Shown in pieces: positions 33,640 through 41,180 of a stretch of 46,558 nt of DNA. Made by a program: the position numbers and the translations under genes. Position 1 is the first letter of the stretch, and every line of letters starts with the position of its first letter. Source of the stretch: Rhodococcus triatomae BKS 15-14 (GTDB taxonomy: Bacteria; Actinomycetota; Actinomycetes; Mycobacteriales; Mycobacteriaceae); assembly GCA_000341795.1 (NCBI GenBank), contig AODO01000037.1:1-46558 (forward strand). The letters run 5' to 3'. Below the pieces are notes generated by a model that worked only from the letters and a program-made list of their open reading frames with translations, did not search any database and had not been told where the DNA came from.

Positions 33640-33975
33640 ATGCGCCGGTACATCAAAGGATTTGACGCAATCTGGTCCCGCCGGTCGATCGGAATGTGCG
33701 AACTCCTTGAGCGAGCACATGCACTGGGCCCATTCGACCGTTCGCTGGTGTCGTTCGGCATCATGTGGGCGCCAACCGGCGGCTCAGACGCCGAAGAAAT
33801 CATGATCACCTTCGGAGTGAGTCGTACCGACTACCTCGCCCTACTTACAGGCGCACTCACACCTCGAAGTGACGATCCACGCCAGGCGAAGGAGCTCAAG
33901 ACCATCCTTCGCGAAGAACTTCTGAGAGCCTGGAAGTTCAACCGAGAGAATCCAGTTCAGGCGTTCGAACCCTGA
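33640..33975 (+). CDS. Small protein, weakly DUF3263-like
   Basis: ATG 33640 has a strong AAGGAGG site 11 bases upstream and gives 111 residues. FDAIWSRRSIG opens the protein and EEIMITFGVSRTDYLALLTG occupies the middle. The latter recalls the helix-turn-helix-like part of DUF3263 proteins, where FGLS..RYY..L is conserved. The end is Arg/Glu-rich and helical. If related, it may bind DNA, but the match is by eye only. It stands apart from the catabolic genes. Confidence 0.65.
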   Translation: MRRYIKGFDAIWSRRSIGMCELLERAHALGPFDRSLVSFGIMWAPTGGSDAEEIMITFGVSRTDYLALLTGALTPRSDDPRQAKELKTILREELLRAWKFNRENPVQAFEP

Positions 33976-34017
33976 GCTTCATCAGCACTTCGCCCTGCAA
34001 CCGAAAGGATTTGATCT

Positions 34018-34191
34018 GTGTTCAACGTGCTGGGCGGACCCGGAGCGGAACGGAACACGACGAGATTCCGGACATCGCTATCGCTAACGAGTCGGCCTGT
34101 AATCGTCGCAGTTAAGACACCCGTCATCGACGGGGGACTGCTGATCAATGGCGCCCGGTCCCACTTCACCGTGGCGGCCCCCGATGTCTGA
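34018..34191 (+). CDS. Possible 57-residue small protein
   Basis: GTG 34018 lies eight bases after AAAGGA and the frame ends at TGA 34189-34191, overlapping the start of the phosphotransferase gene by eight bases. The product reads like short strands (RPVIVAVKTPVIDGGLLING) but matches nothing I know. Codon bias is weak, so this could be chance. Overlap with the next gene would fit translational coupling. Confidence 0.3.
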   Translation: MFNVLGGPGAERNTTRFRTSLSLTSRPVIVAVKTPVIDGGLLINGARSHFTVAAPDV

Positions 34192-35227
34192 AGCCACGCA
34201 GCCCAATGTCGTCGGGATTGACCTGGCCGCTGTGACCCGATGGTTCGGCGACCTCGGGATCGCAGTCGCCGACCGGCTCACCTTCGACCGGATCGGTCTC
34301 GGGCAGTCGAATCTCACCTACCTGGTGACCGACGGCGAGGGGAGCCGGTGGGTGTTGCGGCGACCGCCGCTCGGCCACCTGCTCGCCTCGGCGCACGACG
34401 TGGCGCGGGAGGCACGGATCATGGCGGCGCTCGCCGACACCGACGTCCCCGCGCCCCGGATCCTCGGTGTCGCACAGGACCCGGCGGTGTCCGAGGTTCC
34501 ACTGGTGCTGATGGAGCACATCGACGGGCAGGTCGTCGACACCATGGAGATCGCGGAGTCGCTCACCCCGCAGCGGCGCAGGGAGATCGCCGAGTCGCTG
34601 CCACGCACCCTCGCGAAGATCCATGCCGTCGACCTCGACGAGGTAGGTCTGTCCGACCTGGCCAGTCACAAGCCGTACGCCGCGCGTCAGCTCAAGCGGT
34701 GGGCCGGTCAGTGGGAGCAGTCGAAGACGCGGGAGCTGCCCGAGCTCGACGACCTGACCCGGCGACTCGTCGCCGCGGTTCCGGAGCAGACCGAGCTGTC
34801 CCTCGTCCACGGCGACTTCCACCTGCGCAACGTGATCGTCTCCCGGGACACCGGTGTCGTGATCGGTGCGCTCGACTGGGAGCTGTCCACCCTCGGGGAT
34901 CCGTTGGCGGACATGGGTTCGATGCTCGCGTACTGGCCCGAGCCCGGGGAGGACACGGGAGGCGACTTCCCGGCGTCGACACTCGATGGGTTCCCGGACC
35001 GGGCGGAGGTGGCGCGGATCTATCTCGACGAGACCGGACGCGACCCGCAGGCGCTCAGGTTCTGGCACACCCTCGGGCTGTGGAAGCTGTCGATCATCGC
35101 CGAGGGTGTGATGAGGCGGGCACTGGACACTCCCGAGAACAAGGCCGCCGCAGGCACACCGACGGCCGAGCGGATCGACGCGATCGTGCGCAAGGCCCGC
35201 GAGATCGCAGACTCGGCCGGCATCTAA
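34184..35227 (+). CDS. Aminoglycoside-phosphotransferase-fold kinase (ACAD10-like phosphotransferase)
   Basis: The 347-residue protein from ATG 34184 has IGLGQSNLTYLV (nucleotide loop, 37-48), LVHGDFHLRNVIV (catalytic loop 208-220, Asp211) and GALDWELSTLGDP (metal Asp231, 229-241). These are the motifs of the APH-like branch related to human ACAD10/11 kinase domains. In actinobacteria such proteins commonly sit with acyl-CoA metabolism genes and phosphorylate hydroxy-acyl substrates rather than antibiotics. The distance from the catabolic region (about 820 bases) leaves its membership open. An upstream in-frame ATG at 34148 lacks a ribosome site. Confidence 0.88.
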   Translation: MSEATQPNVVGIDLAAVTRWFGDLGIAVADRLTFDRIGLGQSNLTYLVTDGEGSRWVLRRPPLGHLLASAHDVAREARIMAALADTDVPAPRILGVAQDPAVSEVPLVLMEHIDGQVVDTMEIAESLTPQRRREIAESLPRTLAKIHAVDLDEVGLSDLASHKPYAARQLKRWAGQWEQSKTRELPELDDLTRRLVAAVPEQTELSLVHGDFHLRNVIVSRDTGVVIGALDWELSTLGDPLADMGSMLAYWPEPGEDTGGDFPASTLDGFPDRAEVARIYLDETGRDPQALRFWHTLGLWKLSIIAEGVMRRALDTPENKAAAGTPTAERIDAIVRKAREIADSAGI

Positions 35228-35273
35228 GCCTCCCATCTCGAGAGCACGCCGGAATGCGGACGAGAGAAGCACA

Positions 35274-35477
35274 ATGAAGAAGAACAACCCGTCCACTCCC
35301 GATCGGCTGCGTCGGCATGTCCTGCGGTGGGTTCTGGTCTCAGTAGCCGGCGTGCTACTAGTGGCTGTCGGATCCTTCGTGGTGACCTCAGTTCCAGGCG
35401 CCCTTCTCATACGGGCACTCTTCGATCGCGGTGCCCGTGACGCGACGGCAAAACTAGAGGTGCTCCAGTCGTATTGA
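35274..35477 (+). pseudogene. Short membrane protein, probably the stump of an alpha/beta hydrolase
   Basis: The 67-residue product has a basic N-terminus and one membrane helix (VLRWVLVSVAGVLLVAVGSF), followed by PGALLIRALFDRGARDATAK. This is the N-terminal pattern of actinobacterial membrane-anchored esterases, in which a larger hydrolase domain follows. Here a stop comes at 35475-35477 and a hairpin at once after it, with no hydrolase sequence beyond. It has a good ribosome site (GAGAGAAG), so it could still be expressed as a small membrane protein. Confidence 0.5.
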
Positions 35478-35479
35478 CT

Positions 35480-35513
35480 GCCGCGGCGCAGGGCTTGTCT
35501 GCCGCGCCGCGGC
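35480..35513 (+). terminator. GC-rich hairpin terminator
   Basis: GCCGCGGCGC (35480-35489) pairs perfectly with GCGCCGCGGC (35504-35513) around 14 bases, directly after the stop codon at 35477. Confidence 0.7.
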
Positions 35514-35699
35514 CCTACTGGTGTGTGAACGGTGTTACAGCACCTACCCCGACCCGGCCAGCTACCGGTACGGGCTGGTCCCGACTGTCGCACGCTGCGT
35601 TACCGTCGACCGTCACACCGCGGCCGTCGGCGCCGCGGTCCAAAGGGGGCGTGCAGCCGGTCGATGGCTGCGCGGCGTTCATATCGGGGGGGATCAAAG

Positions 35700-36356
35700 G
35701 TGAAGCTTCGCAAGCTCGCGACTGCGGGCGCGGCGGTGGCTGTCGCGGTGACCGGGTGCTCGTCGAGCACCGGTGAGGCATCGGTGGCCGCCGCTGCGTC
35801 GCAGCCGAAGTCTGAGGCCGACTATCCGGACCGGATCGACCTCGGCAACGGATACGAACTCCGCGTTGATCTTCCGGACGGTGCTGGTGTCGCACCGACG
35901 AGCACGGGCACGTTCATCGTGCTGTGGAAGGGCCGGGATCTGTCCGGGCTGTCCGGCGAGGAAACGCAGAAGGTCATGGTGTCGGCCACCGACGCCGATA
36001 TCGAGTCCGGGGATGCGTCGGTGGTGCTCTTGCGGGACCTGCCGTGCGAGAACGCCGACACCTACCGGAATGACGAGAGCAGTGTCGATGCCGTCAGTCC
36101 GCTGAACGGGCAGCCCCTGTCGTACGAGACCGCCGACATCGCGGAGAAGATCCGCGAACGGTCTGCCGAGGGGCCGGAGACCCGCGGACTCGACGACTTC
36201 TACGGCTCGGTCTTCATCCTGAAGCTGGGCGGATCCCCGTGCAAGGCAGTGGTGGTGGGGACGATGAAGGCGAAAGGGGCTCCAGCGGGCCCGCTGAAGG
36301 ACCTTCCGTACCAGGTCCTCGTCGAGGGCGAAGGGATCCTGACCGGCCCGCAGTAG
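35700..36356 (+). CDS. Putative lipoprotein
   Basis: GTG 35700, preceded by a GGGGGGG run, gives 218 residues. A signal peptide ends in lipobox VTGC (Cys20), followed by a Ser/Thr-rich linker. The mature domain (about 45-218) has paired cysteines (PCEN and PCKA) that could form a disulfide outside the cell. Beta-rich stretches such as DRIDLGNGYELRVDLP suggest a compact extracellular domain. It has no recognised enzymatic motif and is followed directly by a hairpin, so it is probably transcribed alone. Confidence 0.75.
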   Translation: MKLRKLATAGAAVAVAVTGCSSSTGEASVAAAASQPKSEADYPDRIDLGNGYELRVDLPDGAGVAPTSTGTFIVLWKGRDLSGLSGEETQKVMVSATDADIESGDASVVLLRDLPCENADTYRNDESSVDAVSPLNGQPLSYETADIAEKIRERSAEGPETRGLDDFYGSVFILKLGGSPCKAVVVGTMKAKGAPAGPLKDLPYQVLVEGEGILTGPQ

Positions 36357-36360
36357 CTGC

Positions 36361-36394
36361 GGTCCCCGGGCGCCGAGACACCGCCCGAGGGACC
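36361..36394 (+). terminator. Hairpin terminator after the lipoprotein
   Basis: GGTCCC (36361-36366) pairs with GGGACC (36389-36394), with an inner GGGC/GCCC pairing, just after the stop at 36356. Confidence 0.6.
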
Positions 36395-36469
36395 CTGCAC
36401 CATGAAGCCCCAGTGCCACCCGGCTGACGCTGGGGAGCGCTGCCGCAGTCCGCCGGTAGCCTCGGCGAC

Positions 36470-36946
36470 ATGGAGACCGACCGCGCTGTCCTGGCCGCCC
36501 GGATCCGCGCCGCCTACCCGTTTCCCTCGCTGACCAGCTCGGGTGACGAGTTCACCAGCACTGTTGTGGCGGACTCGCTGGCCACTGAGAACGTCACCCT
36601 CACAGTCACGATCAGCACCCGACGATTCGACGTCGGGCCCGGGCGATGGGATCCCGCCGCCGCCGGGACCGTCGTGACGGTGACCGTCGCGAGCACCGAC
36701 ACCGCGTCGGGGGCGCGCCGGCACGTGCAATCGCACGAGCCGGAGGCATGGGCCCGCGCGGTGTTCACCGAGTTCGACGACGCGACCCTGCGGATCTACC
36801 TGCTCGGCGACGTCGACCCGGACACCGGACAGCCCGAGCGGGGCCTGGTCGCCTACCGCGGCTACGTCGACGAGACCGCGACGCCGATCCGGGTTCCGCC
36901 GCAACTGGTCCGCACACCTCACCACTGGATCGGACCGTTGAACTGA
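36470..36946 (+). CDS. Hypothetical protein
   Basis: The 158-residue protein begins at ATG 36470. It has an N-terminal helix (AVLAARIRAAYPFPS), then a strand-rich core (VTLTVTISTRRFDVGPG, GTVVTVTVASTDT) and a tail with LRIYLLGDVDPDTGQPERGL. It has no signal peptide or membrane helix. Codon bias is strongly GC-ending, as for its neighbours, which supports real coding. I recognise no family. It may share the control region with nothing upstream; the SRAP gene follows about 180 bases later. Confidence 0.6.
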   Translation: METDRAVLAARIRAAYPFPSLTSSGDEFTSTVVADSLATENVTLTVTISTRRFDVGPGRWDPAAAGTVVTVTVASTDTASGARRHVQSHEPEAWARAVFTEFDDATLRIYLLGDVDPDTGQPERGLVAYRGYVDETATPIRVPPQLVRTPHHWIGPLN

Positions 36947-36991
36947 CCGGACGCGCCGGCGACGTCCCCAAGTGGTTCCGGAGGGGCGAGG

Positions 36992-37016
36992 GGACGTGTC
37001 ATCACTGCATGTCAAA
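36992..37016 (-). repeat. Dispersed 25-bp motif, copy D (inverted)
   Basis: Read on the minus strand: TTTGACATG, CAG, TGATGACACG, TCC. It is in the opposite orientation to the other four copies and lies 108 bases before the plus-strand SRAP start. Confidence 0.5.
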
Positions 37017-37123
37017 GCATGTATTCGGGTGTGGAGTGCGCGGCCGCCGACCCGACGAGATCGGACGCGTCGGGCCTGCTCGGACGATGATGGGGCTGGG
37101 TGCGACGACGAGGGGAGCGGGCA

Positions 37124-37846
37124 GTGTGCGGACGCTACGCGTCAACGGGCAGCCGACGGGATCTGGTTGCGGCGTTCGACGTGACCGAGACGGTCGGCGA
37201 GGAGCTGCCGCCGTCGTACAACGTCGCGCCGACGCAGAAGGTGAACGTCGTCCTCGACCGCGCACCGCGTGACGATCCGGATGCGGATCCGGTGAGAATG
37301 CTGAACTCCCAGGTCAAGTGGGGGTTGGTGCCCTCGTGGGCCCGCGATCCGAAGATCGGGTCGCGGATGATCAACGCCCGTTCCGAGACGATCACCAGCA
37401 AGCCTGCGTTCAAGGCGGCCGCCTCGAGAAGGCGCTGCATCATCCCGGCCGACGGCTACTACGAGTGGATGAAAACCGAGGGCGCAGCGAAGGTTCCGTT
37501 TTTCCTGCACGGCAACGATGACGGGCCGTTGGCGATGGCCGGACTGTACGCGCTGTGGCCGAACCCCGATCTACCCGAGGACGACCCGGGGCGGTGGTTG
37601 TGGACGTGCACGGTGCTGACCCGGCCGGCCGCCGACGCCGCCGGTGAGATCCACGACCGGTCGCCGGTGATCCTGCCGGCCACGTTCGTCGGGCCGTGGC
37701 TCGACACCGCGCTGACCGACCGCGACGACGTCGACGCGCTTCTCAACTCGATCCCCGAGCCGCATCTGGTGCCGTATGAGGTATCGACCGCGGTGAACTC
37801 GCCCCGCAACAACCGCCCGGACCTGCTGACACCAGTGCACCGATGA
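37124..37846 (+). CDS. SOS response-associated peptidase (SRAP; HMCES/YedK family)
   Basis: GTG 37124 places the catalytic cysteine at position 2 (MCGRYAS), as required in this family because the N-terminal Met is removed. The 240-residue protein also shows YNVAPTQ, NARSET (Asn84), DGYYEW (Glu114) and HDRSPVIL (His177), the other active-site residues. SRAP proteins crosslink covalently to abasic sites in single-stranded DNA and shield them during replication. The gene is coupled to a small membrane protein gene by ATGA. Mobile replicons often carry SRAP genes as DNA-damage protection. Confidence 0.93.
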   Translation: MCGRYASTGSRRDLVAAFDVTETVGEELPPSYNVAPTQKVNVVLDRAPRDDPDADPVRMLNSQVKWGLVPSWARDPKIGSRMINARSETITSKPAFKAAASRRRCIIPADGYYEWMKTEGAAKVPFFLHGNDDGPLAMAGLYALWPNPDLPEDDPGRWLWTCTVLTRPAADAAGEIHDRSPVILPATFVGPWLDTALTDRDDVDALLNSIPEPHLVPYEVSTAVNSPRNNRPDLLTPVHR

Positions 37847-38274
37847 CCTGGCAGGGCCGACTGTTCGTCACGCCGATCGCGGTGGCGTTGGTGACCGCGG
37901 TGTGGTTCGTGCGCGGTGCTCCGTCGGTGTTCTGGCTACCGGCGCTTGCGATCGCCGCGATCGCCGGGTTGGTGATCGGGCTGTGCGCGCACGCGGGCGC
38001 GAGGCTCGCGGTCAGGCTCGCGCGGGCGACGGGGCCGCGGCCGTGGGAGGGGCGGCAGATGTTCGCCCTCTGCGTCGGGTTCTCCACGCTGCTGCTCACC
38101 GTCCCGGCGGCCGCATGGATCGGTCTCGCGACCATCCTCGCGCCCTGCGTGATCGCCGCGACCGGTTACCTGTGCGCGCTGGTCATCTGCCCGCCGCTCG
38201 AGCGGGCGCCGAGGGTTGCCCGGCCCGAAGCCCCGGAAGGTGAATGCGGACCGTTCCTGTCGTCGCCCGGCTGA
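37843..38274 (+). CDS. Small integral membrane protein
   Basis: The 143-residue protein has four hydrophobic segments in two pairs (about 6-24, 28-48, 72-93 and 96-115: FVTPIAVALVTAVWFV, LPALAIAAIAGLVIGL, ALCVGFSTLLLTVPAAAW, ILAPCVIAATGYLCALVI). The short loops carry Arg. The C-terminus is polar and cytoplasmic. It overlaps the SRAP stop by four bases, so it is co-translated with it, though no functional link is known. No family is recognised. Confidence 0.65.
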   Translation: MTWQGRLFVTPIAVALVTAVWFVRGAPSVFWLPALAIAAIAGLVIGLCAHAGARLAVRLARATGPRPWEGRQMFALCVGFSTLLLTVPAAAWIGLATILAPCVIAATGYLCALVICPPLERAPRVARPEAPEGECGPFLSSPG

Positions 38275-38405
38275 GTCGGAAAGTTGCCCTGTCTCGACGA
38301 CGCGGGTCCGGGAGTTCCTATACGACTTGCGGCCTGGGCATTCGGCACGTTCCTCCGTGCCGTACCTTTCCTCAGTTGCCTGCTCCGCACACCGAAGGCG
38401 ACACG

Positions 38406-39086
38406 ATGAATCCTCCCGGCTGGTTCCCAGACCCTCACAATCCTGCGATCGAGCGGTACTGGAACGGTCAGGCATGGACGGGACACGCACGCCCCACCGG
38501 GGACTCCTCCGACCCCTCGCTGACGCCCGGACCTTCGATGACACCAGCATCCGTGCCGTCGAAGGCCCCTCAACGACGGACCTCGCCTCCGAAGACGATC
38601 CTCAAGGCGCTCGGTGGCGCCGCGCTGGTACTCACCGTCTTCGTTGTCCTGGTGACGATCCTGTTCGGGGTAGGTGGAAAGTCGGAGACTGAGACTTCAA
38701 CTCGCGCAGCGATTGCAAGCGATCCGTCATACCGGGACGGGGCGAGCTACTACCCGATCGACGAACGCGAGCTGGCCGGCATCCTGAAGGATCCCGCCGA
38801 GAAAATCGGGCGGAGAGTCATCCTCCATGCCGAGATCTGGCAATTTGACCCCCTCACCGGACCCGATCAGTTTCTCGCGCACATCGGTCCGACGGGGGGC
38901 GGAGGAATCCTCACGGAATCTGCGTTGGTCATCGGGAACGCCGCCGAGCTCGAACCGCTGGTCGAAGGGGATGAGGTCGTGATCTATGCGGTCGTCGACG
39001 GTGACTACACCTATACGTCCCAAGCGAATTTCGAGATCACCGTGCCGAAGTTCCAGATCGGAATCATCCAGCCAGCCTCCCCGTGA
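38406..39086 (+). CDS. DUF2510-domain membrane protein
   Basis: The 226-residue protein starts with a DUF2510 motif (PGWFPDPHNPAIERYWNGQ, then AWT; residues 4-25), a short domain common in actinobacterial membrane proteins. A Ser/Pro/Thr-rich linker follows, then one membrane helix (about 66-90, LVLTVFVVLVTILFGVGG) and an extracytoplasmic domain (95-226). That domain has OB-like strands (GRRVILHAEIWQFD, EGDEVVIYAVVDGDYTY). The layout resembles proteins that sense or bind a ligand outside the cell. ATG 38406 was chosen because DUF2510 starts right after it. Confidence 0.8.
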   Translation: MNPPGWFPDPHNPAIERYWNGQAWTGHARPTGDSSDPSLTPGPSMTPASVPSKAPQRRTSPPKTILKALGGAALVLTVFVVLVTILFGVGGKSETETSTRAAIASDPSYRDGASYYPIDERELAGILKDPAEKIGRRVILHAEIWQFDPLTGPDQFLAHIGPTGGGGILTESALVIGNAAELEPLVEGDEVVIYAVVDGDYTYTSQANFEITVPKFQIGIIQPASP

Positions 39087-39116
39087 CGGCAGCGACGACC
39101 GCGATGCCCCGGCGGG

Positions 39117-39653
39117 TCAGGCGCTGGTGTTGTACGCGGCGCGTGCGGCGGTGATGACGGCGAGGGCGGGACCACCGATCGCGTGGCTGACGTTCAGCGG
39201 CGTCGCCCACTGCCCGATCACGGCGGCCTCCACATCGGCCGGGGCCGGGTGCAGGCACCACGTCAGCCGCAGATGGGTGTGCATCCACGTGGTCAGGCGG
39301 ATCTCGTCCTCGTCGACGATGACGACGCGGTCGGTGCGGCGGGTCTGGTAGCGCTCGGCGTCGAGGAGGAGCCCGGCGAGGGTGCGGCGCAGGGTGGATG
39401 ATCCGCTGCGGCGCAGGTGATTGCTGGTGATCCGGCGGCGCAGGTTCTTCGCGAGGCCGACGTAGAGCAGTCGCAGCTCGGGCTCGGTGGGATGGGTGGG
39501 CCCGGGGAGCTGCGCGAACACGTCGGGTGCAGCCCACCACGCGTACAGTCCGGACGCCGCGGGGAGCGTGCCCAGGTCGTCGAGTGCGTGGGTGGCGGTG
39601 CTGAGCGCGGTGATGGTGCCGGCCGCGTCGAGTGGGGTGTCGGGGTTCTGCAT
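39117..39653 (-). CDS. GIY-YIG-like nuclease
   Basis: The 178-residue protein from ATG 39653 has a GIY-YIG core in modified form: SGLYAWW (34-40), then [15 protein letters not shown] (61-75), with GLY and YVG as the two signature elements and the conserved Arg after them. A later histidine ([10 protein letters not shown]) and Glu in EDEIRL may complete the site. GIY-YIG enzymes nick or cut DNA and are frequent on mobile elements. The open frame extends upstream to 40211, but that part covers other genes on the opposite strand and is not coding. Confidence 0.75.
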   Translation of the reverse strand: MQNPDTPLDAAGTITALSTATHALDDLGTLPAASGLYAWWAAPDVFAQLPGPTHPTEPELRLLYVGLAKNLRRRITSNHLRRSGSSTLRRTLAGLLLDAERYQTRRTDRVVIVDEDEIRLTTWMHTHLRLTWCLHPAPADVEAAVIGQWATPLNVSHAIGGPALAVITAARAAYNTSA

Positions 39654-39788
39654 GGCCGTCAGTGTGCCGCGCACGGGCGACACTTCACGCCGGGCGGGCA
39701 GGCGGCTCAGTGCAGGCCCGGCATGTCGACCTTGTCGGGCGCTGTTCGCCACCACGGGTCTGCACCCCTGGTCCGTACTGTCCGCGGC

Positions 39789-40100
39789 ATGATCGCCTAC
39801 TTCGCAACTGAACCCATGGGCAAGAGCGTTCGCGAGTGCTCGAGGAGCTACGCCCGGGAGTGCCTGCTGAACGGCTCCATAGTGGTCCGAATCGACCATC
39901 CCGACAGCACGGTCGAGTACATCGCCGGAACGAGGTACGACCTGAGTCCGCTTCGCTGGGAAGTGAGGCCGGCAGACGGCGTTATCGAGGTGATCTCCAC
40001 CGGCTTCGTCGTGCGGGAGATCCCCGGCGGCGTGAGTATCCGACGAGCCACGAGCGCGGATCTCGCTCGCGAGGATGGCCCGAGCGTGCAGTTGGATTGA
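39789..40100 (+). CDS. Hypothetical protein
   Basis: The 103-residue protein starts at ATG 39789. It has strands such as [19 protein letters not shown] and [17 protein letters not shown], a beta-rich layout without recognised motifs. There is no signal peptide or membrane segment. It is divergent from the GIY-YIG gene, with 135 bases between, and convergent with the acetyltransferase gene. Codon bias supports coding. No ribosome site is obvious, so the start is uncertain. Confidence 0.55.
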   Translation: MIAYFATEPMGKSVRECSRSYARECLLNGSIVVRIDHPDSTVEYIAGTRYDLSPLRWEVRPADGVIEVISTGFVVREIPGGVSIRRATSADLAREDGPSVQLD

Positions 40101-40168
40101 CCACTGCCTGAGATCGGCGGGCACCGCTCGGAGCATCCCGAGGGTGTCTGCTGATGGGTGCGACAGTG

Positions 40169-40678
40169 TCAGTTCGTGGGTGCGGTGTCGACCGCTGCGA
40201 GCGGCTTGCACATGTGCCCCTCGCGGTCATCGCACCAGTCCATGCCGTAGCGCTTGAAGAACCGGACCCGGTCCTCGTAACCGTTGCCGCTGTCTGGCAT
40301 GAGGCGGAGCCGAGTCTTTCCCGTTGCACGGGCAAGTTCGGAGAACGCGTCAAGAAGCCTTGGCCCGACGCCATCCCCGCTCCCCGGATTGAGTGCCGCG
40401 GCGATGGCAACAAACCCGTCCGGCGAGTCCAACCTGCCGGCGAGGAATCCGACGTACGCACCGTTCTGCACGGCGACGATCCGGTGAAATCGGAGACCAT
40501 GGCGCTTCAGCCCCTTCGAAGTTTCCGGGGCGTTCGGAACGTCGTGGGCCCAGGAGCGATCGAAGTAGTCGGTGTCGGCGAGCGCGGTTCTTTCGGAGGT
40601 CGCCAACGACTGAAGGAGGTCGCCGAGAGCGGTCGTGTCGATCTCGGCGTCTCGGATGCAGGTCACGCTCGTTGTCAT
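40169..40678 (-). CDS. GNAT-family acetyltransferase
   Basis: The 169-residue protein from ATG 40678 fits [22 protein letters not shown] (strands 2-3), [20 protein letters not shown] (motif A strand and CoA loop), [13 protein letters not shown], then [12 protein letters not shown] and VRFFKRYGM, the usual end. The CoA loop is GSGDGVG rather than the standard Q/R-x-x-G-x-G/A, a mild departure. Substrate is unknown. It lies alone, convergent with the small hypothetical gene. Confidence 0.78.
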   Translation of the reverse strand: MTTSVTCIRDAEIDTTALGDLLQSLATSERTALADTDYFDRSWAHDVPNAPETSKGLKRHGLRFHRIVAVQNGAYVGFLAGRLDSPDGFVAIAAALNPGSGDGVGPRLLDAFSELARATGKTRLRLMPDSGNGYEDRVRFFKRYGMDWCDDREGHMCKPLAAVDTAPTN

Positions 40679-40868
40679 GATTCCGATTCTCGACGAGGAC
40701 GAGGGGCGACGAGCGAGGACTCGGACACTTTTGTCAATGTGGCCGATCATTGCGTCTCTGCCGGTATATCCGGCTGCCGCCCCGCCCAAATCAGTTGGAA
40801 CGTCGGATCGGGCGGGAGCGGACGAGCCAGAGGGGGTTAACAGGCCGCCTGTCGGCGGCATTCGGGGG

Positions 40869-41150
40869 TCAGCTGAGGATCTGTTCGGCTACCCATTTCA
40901 GCCCTTCCCACAGAACCCGGCCGCCGATGTCGGCGAGCAATCCGTCCTTCAGTGTGCGGATGCGCCGTGTCTTCGGCGCGGGCTCTGAACCGGGTCCATC
41001 TTCTCGGGCCGGTCCCTGCGAAGTCCCTTCGCTGTTCTGGTCTGCGCTCACTCGTGATTCCTGTCGCCCCGACCACTCCGGTATCCCGCCTCCGTCCGGC
41101 GGGCGAAAATGGCCTCTGAACTCAGGAAACAGCCAATTCTTCTGTGCCAT
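40869..41150 (-). CDS. Hypothetical protein
   Basis: ATG 41150 gives 93 residues (an alternative ATG at 41174 adds eight). The start is MAQKNWLFPEFRGHF, the middle is Ser/Gly/Glu-rich and likely disordered, and the end LLADIGGRVLWEGLKWVAEQ looks like an amphipathic helix that could bind a membrane or a partner. It lies 30 bases downstream of the large unrecognised gene in the same direction, so the two may be one transcript. No family is recognised. Confidence 0.5.
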   Translation of the reverse strand: MAQKNWLFPEFRGHFRPPDGGGIPEWSGRQESRVSADQNSEGTSQGPAREDGPGSEPAPKTRRIRTLKDGLLADIGGRVLWEGLKWVAEQILS

Positions 41151-41180
41151 ATATCGTCGGTGGCACAAACCCAAGGTGGA

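Noticed and set aside
34166-35593. 475-residue minus-strand open frame
   Set aside because: Antisense shadow of the phosphotransferase gene; Arg/Gly-rich with no motifs.
39654-40211. Upstream extension of the GIY-YIG frame
   Set aside because: Covers plus-strand gene 39789-40100 and lacks nuclease features; ATG 39653 fits the domain start.
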